A stretch of DNA of 64,000 nucleotides. Origin: Blastobasis lacticolella (lineage: Eukaryota > Arthropoda > Insecta > Lepidoptera > Blastobasidae). Within the stretch, counting starts at the first letter, position 1; every line of letters starts with the position of its first letter. The notes beneath the pieces are model-generated. The model was not told the origin of the DNA, did not search any database, and saw only the letters and a list, made by a program, of their open reading frames with translations. The stretch covers positions 3,039,001 to 3,103,000 of the forward strand of contig LR990055.1 of the NCBI GenBank assembly GCA_905147135.1. Direction: 5' to 3'. This document shows, one piece after another, positions 54,501-63,430 of the stretch. Position numbers and translations under genes: made by a program.

Positions 54501-54989
54501 CACAATCTCTGCAGCAGGAACGATCCTGAGCGGGCGTCCTGACGACCCTGAGACTCTTTCTCCCGAAATCATTGACCGATCTGAGGTACTAGTGCGATTC
54601 CCTCAGAGCCCCAGGTCCCTGTGGTCTAGACTGCTATTGATACAAATATATAATTTTAAACAAGCTCGGATGTTTCGTCCACTTCCTCACCACTGCAGCC
54701 GATCGTGTGGTGTTTGATAGATGAGAGGCCGCAAAAGTGCTGACGCACGTTGTATTCCATACCAAACATATTATAGGTATTATAATATGTATTAACTCTC
54801 CACTTCCGTTCCTATCAGCTGACCTGGGGCGACTTTCTCTTCGCGGGGATGTTCGACTACATGAAGGGCATACTCCAGATGCCAGACCTCGATACCAAGT
54901 ACCCGAGCTTCAAGAAGCTGGTGAACACCGTTCTGTCCCTTCCAAAGGTCAAGGAATACGTCGCAACCGCCCCTAAGTCTGTGGTCTAA
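45531..54989 (+). CDS. GSTs1: Sigma-class glutathione S-transferase, four coding exons
   Basis: This cytosolic enzyme joins glutathione to reactive carbonyls and other electrophiles; sigma members also include prostaglandin-D synthases. Coding exons: 45531-45666, 52926-53093, 53768-53910, 54819-54989. Phases match at every GT/AG junction and give 205 residues, the normal sigma length. The thioredoxin-like domain starts [20 protein letters not shown] with the catalytic tyrosine at position 8. [12 protein letters not shown] and [17 protein letters not shown] carry the cis-proline (P53) and the Q64-S65 glutathione site. The helical domain is encoded by exons 4 and 5 ([48 protein letters not shown]). 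Exon 5 has an alternative copy at 57282. The 7.2 kb intron before exon 3 contains copy A of a segmental duplication. A polyadenylation AATAAA is at 55614-55619. Confidence 0.92.
45935..46115 (+). repeat. Family 8 dispersed repeat
   Basis: AATGCGAAAGTTTGTAATGA, ACTTATCCCGAAATTCAAGG, TGGTTCCCAAAAG and AAGCGGGCGAAGTCGCGGGC occur in order. The partner is at 6390-6600. In a GST intron. Confidence 0.6.
46320..46535 (+). repeat. Family 1 SINE, decayed
   Basis: AACATCGTGGTGAAACCCGC, ATGATCCAATCTGGTAAGG, CCTGGACCGTGGTCAATGCG and GAGCATAGCCGGGACAATAA follow the family order; the tRNA-like head is mostly lost. In a GST intron. Confidence 0.75.
46956..47250 (+). repeat. Tandem duplication, period about 157 bp
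   Basis: CATAATCGCTAGCA, AAGCCTATTTACCGCGCACG, GAATAATCTCC and AACTTCCTGCTG recur 150-157 bp apart. The second unit reads through an open frame to 47430 ([18 protein letters not shown]...); [10 protein letters not shown] resembles a LINE C-terminal LWN-LP motif, so this may be a LINE piece, but the match is weak. Confidence 0.5.
48035..48245 (-). repeat. Family 1 SINE 3' half
   Basis: CGGCCCGGGGTCCGCCTTGA, CATGATCCAGGATTTAGCAA, TTGGATCATGGTTAC and a GATGATGATGA run are present; the head is missing. In a GST intron. Confidence 0.7.
48414..48623 (+). repeat. 110-bp tandem duplication
   Basis: Two units, 48414-48513 and 48524-48623, agree almost exactly (ACGGTAAACATAGAGATTAG and on to GATGATACCTATGT). 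The near-identity points to a recent event. Confidence 0.85.
48988..49500 (+). pseudogene. RTE-clade LINE C-terminus with internal tandem duplication
   Basis: The plus strand reads [64 protein letters not shown], then after a stop [15 protein letters not shown] and [13 protein letters not shown]. These match the RTE ORF2 C-terminus ([36 protein letters not shown]). A 141 bp unit (48988-49128) is repeated at 49129-49245, doubling the start of the fragment. In a GST intron. Confidence 0.85.
50084..52490. repeat. Segmental duplication, copy A (GST intron)
   Basis: From TTACAGGTTTTACCTCTG at 50084 the sequence is repeated, at visibly high identity, from 60891 to the window end. Copy A lies in the intron before GST exon 3. 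It includes a truncated Harbinger MITE (50960-51113), a CA-repeat (51419-51480) and a short SINE fragment at 51880-51930. It lacks the 630 bp LINE of copy B and the 75 bp SINE part at 63320-63393. Confidence 0.95.
52122..52466 (-). other. 114-codon open frame duplicated at 63657-63980
   Basis: The frame opens [20 protein letters not shown] and is shared with copy B, where a 4 bp insertion (at about 63763) shifts the second half. I recognise no family. The indel difference argues against a conserved protein; it is recorded because the same frame opens in both copies. Confidence 0.2.
52545..52800 (+). pseudogene. LINE C-terminal remnant containing a perfect palindrome
   Basis: [12 protein letters not shown] at 52555-52590 resembles the RTE-type RLRWxGHVxRM segment, and the end GGGATTGACCGCCTGGATGA with a GATGATAATGATGAT tail resembles a retroposon end. 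The middle is replaced by the 62 bp palindrome. The remnant lies 125 bp upstream of GST exon 3. Confidence 0.45.
52639..52700. repeat. Perfect 62-bp palindrome
   Basis: Arms of 31 bp, from CGCACGCGAGAGCCAACGGC inward to ACGACG, are exact complements with no spacer at the centre (between 52669 and 52670). It can form a cruciform or hairpin. Confidence 0.97.
53150..53213. repeat. Hairpin in a GST intron
   Basis: GCGCAACTGGTTTCG and CGAAACCAGTTGCGA pair around a loop of about 34 bases. Part is echoed at 53228-53240 (TAACCGGTTGCG). No coding role is seen. Confidence 0.6.
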
Positions 54990-56760
54990 GAAATATGCAC
55001 GGAACCGCTGCAGATTGAGGCGTCACTAGCGTGCACACACATTATTATTGAGACTGGACACAAAATCTTCTTAAAAGTAAATAAGACCGAGAAGAATGAA
55101 TAAAACAATGCAGGAGATCTTCATAAAGTCCTGTAAATGATCACAGAGTGTACCTGCACATTGGAGCATTTCGTTACCTACGTAAAAGAGGCTTGAAGCG
55201 TAGGCTGTACTTTGCCGTTACTTGTATGGGGGTAGATAACCATACACACGTTTAATTTACTATTTTTCTTTGGGTTTGATTGAAGAGATTCTAGTGTTTG
55301 CTTTTTTTTGTTGCTACAGTATATTTTTTTATCCATGTGACAAAATACTGTAATTCTGAAGAAACAATACTTCGTTATTGTATTATCTCTAAGCTAGTTT
55401 AAGCTAGTATAAGTTTCATACTGAATGAATAATAATATTTTTTCTATTGTACGATTGTTGAAAGGTTATGTTGATTGATTCAGCTAACACATGAAAATTT
55501 GTTGATGCATCAACAATTTGTATTGTTAAGTTTGAATGTATTAAATGTATCACATTATCTAATATGTTTCCATTTCTCTAGTTATAAAGCTTTGAAAAAG
55601 ATGAGAAGTAGATAATAAACTACTCTAAAAAACCTTATTAAAGCTTATAAAATCATATTTGAAACGTCTTTATTCCTCATAATATAAGAGTCAAGAGAAT
55701 GGTATAAAAATCGAACATATTCATTAGTTAAATTTAGACACGACTGTATCTTGACTACCTCCGTAATTTCTCGGAGTAAAAGAAACTAATACAGATTTAC
55801 GAAAAATCTAAGAAACTAAGATAGACTTATTTTTATTAATCACTTTATGCACAAAAGTGGAAAAAAGCTTAATAGCTTTGTCTACCAGTCTACCTGAAAA
55901 CTGATAATAAAAATAATAGGAGGTGCAATAAATTTTACCTACAGGTATTCACATACCCAAACTCAAAGTAAGAATGAAAAACAAAATACAAGATAGCAAA
56001 CATTAATATGTAGGCAAACGTACAGAAATACCACTTTCAGACAAGTACCCCCCCCCCCACGAACTAAACTTTAAAAGAAAGTAAGAAAAGACATTAAAGT
56101 AGGCCATACAACAAATTTAGGAATTTTCTCGAACAGCCTTTTGAAGGAAAGTTAGTTGGAGCTTCTAATATCAGCCGGGAGACCACAGCTGCCATTAAAA
56201 CAAAGAATTAGTGAGAAAACCAGTTCGGGAAATAGGAAGATTTAGACAGAGAGTACCTATTAGATGAACGAAGTTAGCTGTTGTGAGTATCGCAGAGAAA
56301 TATATCAAATACTCTGGTATAACTGGATCCTGCAGTATTGAAAAAGAGAAGAAAGAACGCGCGAATTACTGCGGTGCGAAGAAGCCACTTAAGCTTTGCA
56401 CGAAATTATGAGATGTGGCCCAATTTATGTAAACCGTATATAAAACGGACATAGTTTCTTTAGGTGGAGCAGTTCCAAGTTATTTGTTCTTATATAAGAA
56501 AAATAGGGTAGGTAGGGGTATAGCCCAGTAAAATCGTACTTTCTGCCTTGCAAAAGGTCCGGTATTTGCGATTTTTGGATATGTTTTACAGATACAGGCC
56601 TTCATGAAAAATCGAAAGTTTTTGACCTTTCAGTATATAGTATCAGTATCATACTTTATAGGTATAATTAAATGACATGGCCGAAATTAATAGGTAGTGT
56701 TGCCTAGGGGTACAAAAACAATGTGCACTTGAAAAATTTTGTTGTTGTAAACTTTTACAG
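54990..56760. other. 3' UTR of the first GST terminal exon, then spacer
   Basis: 54990 to about 55740 is homologous to 57453-58205 (ATATGCACG, GTACTTTGACGTTA-like, TGATTGATTCAGCTAACACA, ATGTGTAT-like segments in order). 55835-56000 is a LINE-3'-like repeat shared with 7970-8300. 56000-56700 shows nothing recognised. Confidence 0.6.
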
Positions 56761-56762
56761 TT

Positions 56763-56984
56763 ATGAATCAGCGAGGTCAAACCTATGTGAGTCCTCATTG
56801 GTGGGGACCCAACAAATATCAATCAGCCAGCGGCGGCTCGTTCGATCTGGTGGTCCTGTTCAGTGTGGTCTGTTTCATTCTCTTCGGGGCCCCACTTCTG
56901 CCCACACTCGTAAGATGCGTCACTCCGCCGGCGACCAAAGCGATATTGCTGCAGTTTGATGAATACGGTAGTAACAACCGCTGA
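56763..56984 (+). CDS. Small single-pass membrane protein, unknown function
   Basis: The 73-residue frame encodes a polar N-terminus (MNQRGQTYVSPHWWGPNKYQ), one hydrophobic segment at about residues 28-50 (DLVVLFSVVCFILFGAPLLP and following) and a short polar tail ending DEYGSNNR. The ATG at 56763 is only 2 bases after a good splice acceptor (ACTTTTACAG at 56751-56760), so an upstream non-coding exon is likely. AATAAA motifs follow at about 57031 and 57063. It lies between the two GST terminal exons on the same strand. It is not a transposon frame I recognise and its codon use looks coding. No family assigned. Confidence 0.6.
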   Translation: MNQRGQTYVSPHWWGPNKYQSASGGSFDLVVLFSVVCFILFGAPLLPTLVRCVTPPATKAILLQFDEYGSNNR

Positions 56985-57281
56985 AACGTGCCACATTTTA
57001 CACAATTATATAATTAAAGTTAAAATGTAAAATAAATTTTAATTGCAATGTATTATTACTTTAATAAAACTTAAGGTGGATATGTTTCACAAGCTTTATC
57101 TTGTAAACCTGAACTTTATTATTGATTAATAACTGTAAAGAATTACAACTAAGAAAATAGTTCAATTGCCCGTTGTTTTTCTACCACTCATATTAATGTA
57201 TCGACCTCAGACTTTACAGAGCTATTAGTAGAACACTTCAGTGGTACTACAATACTAATTCTCCACTTCTGTCTCTTTCAG

Positions 57282-57452
57282 CTGACCTGGGGTGATTTCG
57301 TCTTCGTGGGCATGTTTGATTACCTGAAGACCATGCTCCAGATGCCAGACCTCGAAACCAAGTACCCGAGCTTCAGCCAGCTGATCAAAACCGTGGAGTC
57401 CCTCCCGAAGGTCAAGGAATACGTCGCCGCCGCCCCTAAGTGCGACTTCTAA
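57282..57452 (+). CDS. Second, alternative terminal exon of the sigma GST
   Basis: This exon has exactly the same length (171 nt with stop) and phase as 54819-54989 and a strong acceptor (GTCTCTTTCAG). It encodes LTWGDFVFVGMFDYLKTMLQ and on to AAAPKCDF. By hand, about 15 of 56 residues differ from the first copy, while TWGDF, LQMPDL, TKYPSF and [10 protein letters not shown] are kept. It encodes the last helices of the GST fold, which help shape the substrate pocket. Splicing exon 4 (ending at 53910) to this exon skips the first copy and the small gene. An AATAAA lies at 58030-58035. It has no upstream exon 3-4 copies nearby, so it is either an alternative exon or a stranded duplicate. Confidence 0.85.
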   Translation: MTWGDFVFVGMFDYLKTMLQMPDLETKYPSFSQLIKTVESLPKVKEYVAAAPKCDF

Positions 57453-58205
57453 TATGCACGAAGCCACTCAAGATTGATGCACTACTAGAGTATTTCTTGT
57501 CGATTCATTGATTGTTAAGACGTACTACAAAACCTTCTTAAGACCGAAAAGGGAAGTGAATAAGACTCTGCAGCAGATCTTCACAATGTCTTGAAATAGA
57601 TGATATTTAAGATTGTAATGGGGCTATCCCAATTACAATCTACCTGCTCTTTGGAGTCTGTATTGTCGCTATGGAGCGTCATTTCGTTGTCTACGTACGC
57701 CAAAGAGGCTTGAAGCGTCGGTTGTACCTTTGACGTTAGTTGTATGGGGGTAGATACACAAGTTTAATTTACTATTTTCATTTGGATCTGATTGAAGAGA
57801 CTCCAATAGTTTGCAATGTTTTGTTTCTACAGTATATTTTTTTATCCATGCGACAAAGTACTGTAATTCTGAAAAAATATACATATATTAGAATCTCTAA
57901 GCTAGTTATAAGTTTCATACTGAATGAATATTCATATTTTTTCTATTGTATTTGAATGTTGATTGATTCAGCTAACACATGAAAGTTTGTTGATTCCATC
58001 ACGAAGTTTGTATTGTTAATTTTGGATGTAATAAATGTATCTCAGTATCTAATGCTTCCGTTATTCTAGTTATAAAATTTTGAAAAAGATAAAAAGTGGG
58101 CACCTAAAAAGCTTAAGCTTACAAAATAATATTTGAAATACCTTTATTCCTCACAATATGAATACTTTGGTAATATAAGAGCTAAGAGTTGGATTGAAAA
58201 CGAGT
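57453..58205 (+). other. 3' UTR of the alternative exon, homologous to 54990-55740
   Basis: Matching segments keep their order with the first copy, showing that the duplicated unit covers the end of the intron, the exon and the whole 3' UTR (about 0.95 kb, offset 2463 bp at the exons). Confidence 0.75.
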
Positions 58206-58409
58206 AGGTACAAGCTAAAAGGGTCCAGCAGGCTAAGCGAACAAGAGTGGCCCCCACGAGCGATCTGGTTATCCTTCTAGATGGAGTGGTGACCGGACCT
58301 AAGGACCTAATAAAAAATCAAAGAGTGCCTGAGAACTTGGAACAGGAAAAAAAGCAGGGCGATGCAATTTCGTATGAGAATTCGGAAGGCGGTTCTCGAC
58401 GTAAACATA

Positions 58410-58640
58410 TTCCCCCCAGTTGAAAGGACTCTTTTAATCTTGAAGGTCTTCAGCAGTAGGTAGCGTGTGAGTGGTCTCCGATGCATCCTCTAGTGGCAGA
58501 CACATCCGCATCTCTTGAAATAACAACTTGACCTGGAAATAGTCGAGCTATTCTCCCAAGGCGCCAACAGAGCGGACGTATATGATTTTCTTGGAACAAT
58601 ATTACCCACGCTGATGTTGGTAGTTTTCTTTCTCCATTAC
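58410..58640 (-). pseudogene. BEL/Pao retrotransposon C-terminal remnant
   Basis: The minus strand gives LGRIARLFPGQVVISRDADV and SATRGCIGDHSHATYC, then in other frames LLKTFKI and GGNMF. This follows the BEL/Pao pol C-terminus (LGR..ELFPG.D...RVADV.T..G...R). Frameshifts make it inactive. Confidence 0.7.
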
Positions 58641-58649
58641 GCTGGTCAC

Positions 58650-58935
58650 CAAGGACCCTGTTGTGATGGGACCGAAATTATATAACAAACTCCCCGATGA
58701 CATTAAAGAAATAACGAGTGTGTCCATGTTCCAGTCACGACTCAAAACTATATTAACGGACAATACCTTCTACAAATTAGATAAATTTTTAAGCCATAAA
58801 TTTTAAATGTACTTATGAAATTTTTCCAATATTTTTACAATGACGTATCATTCAATTATGTATACTTTTTTGTTTTAAGAAAATGTAGCCATAATAAGAA
58901 CTGATGAATAAATAAATGATAATGATGATACGTCC
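58650..58935 (+). pseudogene. LINE 3' end (CR1/Jockey-like)
   Basis: The open frame gives DPVVMGPKLYNKLPDDIKEI, TSVSMFQSRLKTILTDN and KFLSHKF, then a stop and an AT-rich 3' UTR ending in a GATAATGATGAT tail at 58918-58930. The LYNKLPxxIK...FxxxLKxxL pattern is the ORF2 C-terminus. Confidence 0.8.
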
Positions 58936-58939
58936 TCTG

Positions 58940-60030
58940 CTGAAGCTTGCAGGTGTATTCCTTCTGTCAACGCTGCCAAATGCCTCTATAAAATAAGCAT
59001 AAGCTTAATAAATAATTTAGGAATGTTTTGGCGAGAGGTTTTGTGACGTCACTGCCGAATCATTCCGTCAAACTAAAGAGGGCTACCACAAACTTATTTG
59101 ACCCGGTGCAGTGGCCAAAACACGTCGTGTCACCATTTCAAAATGTCATTATGTAAATAGCAGCTTTCTACAGTAGTACAGTGACACCTAGCTATTGTAC
59201 CATTTGACGGATAGCACTGTTAGATAGATATTCAAAGATTGTGCCGAGATATGGCGTCATGTTTTTCATGAATTACAATTTTCCATAACAATATATATTT
59301 ATAGAAAAGACACGTTATTTTGGCAAATATTTATAAGTTGTCAATTTTAATGACTTCGCATCTACGTTTCCAATACAACAACAACTGTGATGATACGAAT
59401 TCGAGATATTATTCGAGTTTATAAAGCTGATAAACTTTAGCGTTAAACTCAGCCAGGAAACAGCGTCAACGGCCATTGTGTGTGGAATATGACTTCCTCG
59501 ACAAACGCTGATGAAGCGAAGTTCGTCAAGAGATACAAACAAAGGAGCTCAAACATAGAAATCGACAGATTTGTCTGTTCATCGAAGAATGTAGTGGACT
59601 GTTCGCTTAACCAAGACGTACCTCGTGAGAGTCTAGTCCAGCTCTTGGAATCACAAAGAAATACACAGTTCTTCCACTCTTGGAATCACACAGACAGAAA
59701 ACTAAAGTTTCCCACATACCGTACATAATAGTAAGCTGATGTATAACAGTGCGCTATCTAAATCTGCCGAAGAAGCGACAGCCGCTGTGGTAAACGTGTT
59801 CTTGGATGGAGACAGTGACTCGACAAGTGTAGTGTAGGACCGGCCGACCGGCCCTCCGGTCAAATGGAGTGACGATTAGAATATTTCAGATGGATGAGTC
59901 ATGCGGATGTGGCAATTCCAGGACAGGGTGCATAGGCGCTTAATGGAGGGAGCACTACCTTTGTTCAGCAGTGGTAGAGACTAAGTAAGGGCTCAGCACT
60001 GAACCCTGGTGAACACTTACGGGAATCGGG
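58940..60030. other. Spacer with an unassigned open frame
   Basis: 59489-59728 is open on the plus strand (MTSSTNADEAKFVKRYKQRS and on). A further open piece at 59740-59838 contains SAEEATAAVVNVFLDGD. I recognise no family and see no clear splice link. It may be a decayed mobile-element frame. Confidence 0.25.
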
Positions 60031-60039
60031 AAAGAATTA

Positions 60040-60660
60040 ATAGAGCCTACGATTTTTTTTGAAGACGTCTTCAGTGTTGACGTACATATCCTAGATGATC
60101 TTAATGTACGCTTCGGGCACAGACTTCATTCTCAGGGCCTACCAGATTATATTCCGAGATACACTATCAAAGGCTCTTTGCAGGTCAAAAAATGCAAAAT
60201 GCAGAGCTTCCTTCCCACTGCAGTGGGACTCCTGGAGGACCTTGAGGGCAACGAGTGGATCCATGGTGCTGCAGCCCGGCCTGAAACCATATTGGCATTC
60301 CGACAAGGAGAATGGCGAAGTCTCTGGTCTATTTATTCACACGAGAAGAACCTCTTCACCTCGTCAGGGGCAATCAGGCTTATCAAGCCAAGGTTTGCAG
60401 GAAGCTGTGGTGGCGATATGTGGATTTCGGCTTCGTTAGACAGTTCCTTGAAATGAGAGCCCTTTTGCACTTGTAAGCAACACGCGTCTATATATTTTAT
60501 AGTAACACACTTTGTCACATCTACACCGGTTCGACTCCGCGATTTTGCCAACTTGTAGACGAGCTTCTGCCCCTCCACAGTATCCAGCGCATCGTAGAAC
60601 GTAGCCAGCTGAGTAGACCGCGCTTTTGCCACCGTCATTTAAGCTCGTCGCTGTGCTCCA
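60040..60660 (-). pseudogene. RTE-clade LINE reverse transcriptase fragment
   Basis: The minus strand from 60640 reads FYDALDTVEGQKLVYKLAKS, RSRTGVDVTKC (the linker before the RT in RTE elements). Further down it reads ECQYGFRPGCSTMDPLVALK, HFAFFDLQRAFDSVSRN, a stop, and KSVPEAYIKII. GFRxGCST and F.DLQ.AFDSV are RT motifs 2a and A. Stops at the W and I codons and frameshifts show it is dead. A hairpin interrupts the adjoining upstream part (60698-60749). Confidence 0.85.
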
Positions 60661-60697
60661 AGGTATACCTCCTTAGCCGAAGATGAGTTACTGTGCT

Positions 60698-60749
60698 GGA
60701 CAAAAAGGCATGCTTTAATAAATAATTATTGAAGCATGCCTTTTTGTCC
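60698..60749. repeat. Hairpin with perfect 18-bp arms
   Basis: GGACAAAAAGGCATGCTT and AAGCATGCCTTTTTGTCC flank a 16-base AT-rich loop. It lies at the 5' side of the RTE fragment, whose own sequence appears on both arms, so it may result from a local inverted duplication. Confidence 0.85.
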
Positions 60750-61262
60750 TTTACTGCTTCCTGCACTTCACTATTCCACCATCCCGTGTCTTTGTTAATT
60801 CTTCAGCCGCCTTACGACGTAACGAGTACTGTTCTAGGTAGGTAGGTAGTAACTTTATACTTTATTGTAATCATGGAATGGAACGTGTGATTACAGGTTT
60901 TACCTCTGAAAAAAAAATATACACATTTGTGTTGCTTTTATGTTTTGACAGAGTAAAGTAGGTGATAGGTACATATTAGATGAATAACTTCTTCCAATGA
61001 CGTAAATTCCATGGTCACACGTAAAAAAATTAACCAACAAAAACAAAGTAACAAGACTAACAAGTGACATTACTGTCAGGTATTCCAATCGATTTTACTA
61101 AACGGTATTTTGGTAAAATCGAAAGGTTGTTATTTTGTCGTTGTTGGTTGAATTTTTTACGTGTCAAATGTAATAAGCGCAAGTAAGTAACCTTTCAACT
61201 TCAAGTTGTCAGCGGTCGTCCAACGGTTCGCATAGTTTACGGAAACCAGTACAATGCCATCG

Positions 61263-61892
61263 TGTTGAGTCAAGAGCCCAATTGGCTTCGAAAAAGCTTG
61301 GAGTCCTCGCCAGGGTGAGGAAGTACTTCACACCTGGACAGCTTTTAAATGTATACCAAGCACAAGTCCGGTCATGTATGGAGTACTGTGGTCACCTTTG
61401 GGATGGGTCCGCCAAGTATCAGCTAGAAGCTCTTGACTCTATCGACAGACGTGCCAAAAGATTGATTGGTGATGATTCGCTTGTCGAGTCTCGCCTTCTG
61501 GGTCTGGGACACCGTCGTAGAGTAGCCGGCTTGTCGGTCTTTTATCGAATTCACTTCGGTGAGTGCTCCCAGGAGCTCCACAACCTTGTTCCATCAAGCC
61601 CTTTTTATCATCGAATAACGAGGGGGACAAAAAATCGTCATCCATTTATGGTAGATGTCCCACCATCTCGTACTAAGCGTTTTGCATCCACTTTTCTTAT
61701 GCGCACTGCAAAGGACTGGAACTCTCTACCTGAGTCATTGTTCCCCGATACGTATAACCTTGGGGTCTTCAAATCAAGAGTGAATAGGTATCTTCTAGGC
61801 ACGCATGCTACATCCTCGACCTCATCGTCGCTTTCCATCAGGTGAGTTGAGGTCAAATGCAAGCCTATTATTAATAAATAATAAAATAAAAA
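61263..61892 (+). mobile_element. 5'-truncated LINE insertion in copy B
   Basis: Copy A reads straight through (CAATGCCATCGGCCGGATAT), so the insertion is exactly bounded. ATCG is present on both sides (61259-61262 and 61893-61896), a target duplication of at least 4 bp. The whole insertion is open up to the stop and encodes the C-terminus of a Jockey/CR1-like ORF2: [34 protein letters not shown], then [20 protein letters not shown] and [10 protein letters not shown] short 3' UTR and an A/T-rich ATAAATAATAAAATAAAA tail follow. The absence of stops suggests a young copy. Confidence 0.9.
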
Positions 61893-62419
61893 ATCGGCCG
61901 GATATTACTCCTATGTTGTATGAAACGGTCGAACACGATGCCAGAAATGTTTATACCTACACCAAGCCTGTTGTATGGTGACTGGTGAATGAAATACTGT
62001 TCACTTATCTGTAAATTTCCTCATACGTAATACAAATGAAATAGGTGGACCGGACCGTCCGTCCGTGTGCCACACTAGGCAATAAAGATTACACCTTCAT
62101 ACACTTGTTTACAAATTCGGAATGACCATAATGACCTAAGTACCTAATATTGTAAAATCCTGCTAATTTCGTGACTTGCTCTTTTAGTTCCTATTTAATA
62201 GGTACGTTTTTGTTAATAAATCAAATTGTTTGGCACGAGATACATCTTTGTCTCTAAATATATGTAGTAAAGTGACACCTACCTATTGCACAACATTATG
62301 AAATGCTCGATTAAGCTTGGTCTTGCTGTATTTCAGATACACCTATAGTACTCCATTACACAATATTATGAAACCTTATTTTATTTGGTACACCAACAGC
62401 ATATGTATGTATTGTATGT

Positions 62420-62575
62420 AAATAAAACATATCAGTTTGATAAGTTATTATGCAACTAAAATAAAATTGTATAACTACTTCTTAATTGTAAGGGATTATA
62501 GCGTGTTTTAATTTGGCAGTGTATTACTTTATCAGGCAGATAAACTTTATCTGAGGATTGAAAAATCGGCCCTAA
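62420..62575. repeat. Truncated Harbinger MITE in copy B
   Basis: CAGATAAACTTTATCTGAGG and GATTGAAAAATCGGCCCTAA correspond to the right end of 40615-40800 inverted; the other end is missing. The partner in copy A is 50960-51113. Confidence 0.75.
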
Positions 62576-63319
62576 GTAACATATAAAATAACAGATGACG
62601 AACTGTTGGGATGTCATGTGACCGGACGCGGCCGATCAAGAGTCCTGATTGCTGTGATGTCACACCCAGGCAGTCGAATTGCAAATAAGGTTTTCGAACG
62701 ACTTTCGATGAATAATCCGACAGAAAAAGCCGGATAACCCCTGACCAAGTTAACTTTCTAAACTACAGAACCGATTATAATGAAACATAGCTAAGAACCA
62801 TATGGATTAAACTGGCTATCCAATAGAGAAAAGCACATCCAAATCAGTCATTCGTCCGGGAGCTACGATGCCACAGACAGACACACGCACACAAAGACAC
62901 ACAGATACACAAAGCAACAGATACACACGTGAAACTTACAAGTTCAGATTTAAAAAAAACAGAAAACAAGCCCGGGTATTCCCGCATTGATTTGAAATAT
63001 AAATTACATGATAGTGACGTAAAAAACACGCTTGGCAAGAGTCACTAGTGCGATTAGATTACGCCTACTTACCACACGGCAACACCTGGAACAAGTAAAC
63101 AACAATACAGATGTTGCACAACATTTTGAAACACCGGATTAGTTTTTACAGCACTAAAACTTGTGCTTTTTCGCTATAAGTACAGTTTGTAATAGATTGT
63201 TCATCCTTTACCATGATGACAAACAGAAATAACGCAATTAAATATTGGTTAAGTTATCATGATTCATGGATATTTTGCCTCTTAGTTTTTAAACTAAACT
63301 GTTTTTGTTAGTCTTGAAC

Positions 63320-63430
63320 GGTTAATAAAAAAATAACACCTTGGCGTTAATGTCCCGGTTGTGCTCTGGCGCACGAGGGCCGGGAGCTTGACCATGATTC
63401 AGGATTTGGCGGATCGGGTAATTACAGTGG
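63320..63430 (-). repeat. Family 1 SINE 3' fragment in copy B
   Basis: CTTGGCGTTAATGTCCCGGT, TGTGCTCTGGCGCACGAGG and TTGACCATGATTCAGGATTT are the SINE 3' end. The first 75 bp are missing in copy A, where only TTGACCATGATTCAGG remains, so copy A most likely lost them. Confidence 0.75.

Noticed and set aside
59489..59728. Open frame as a host exon
   Set aside because: No family, no convincing splice sites, and surrounded by retrotransposon remnants. Kept only as part of a spacer entry.
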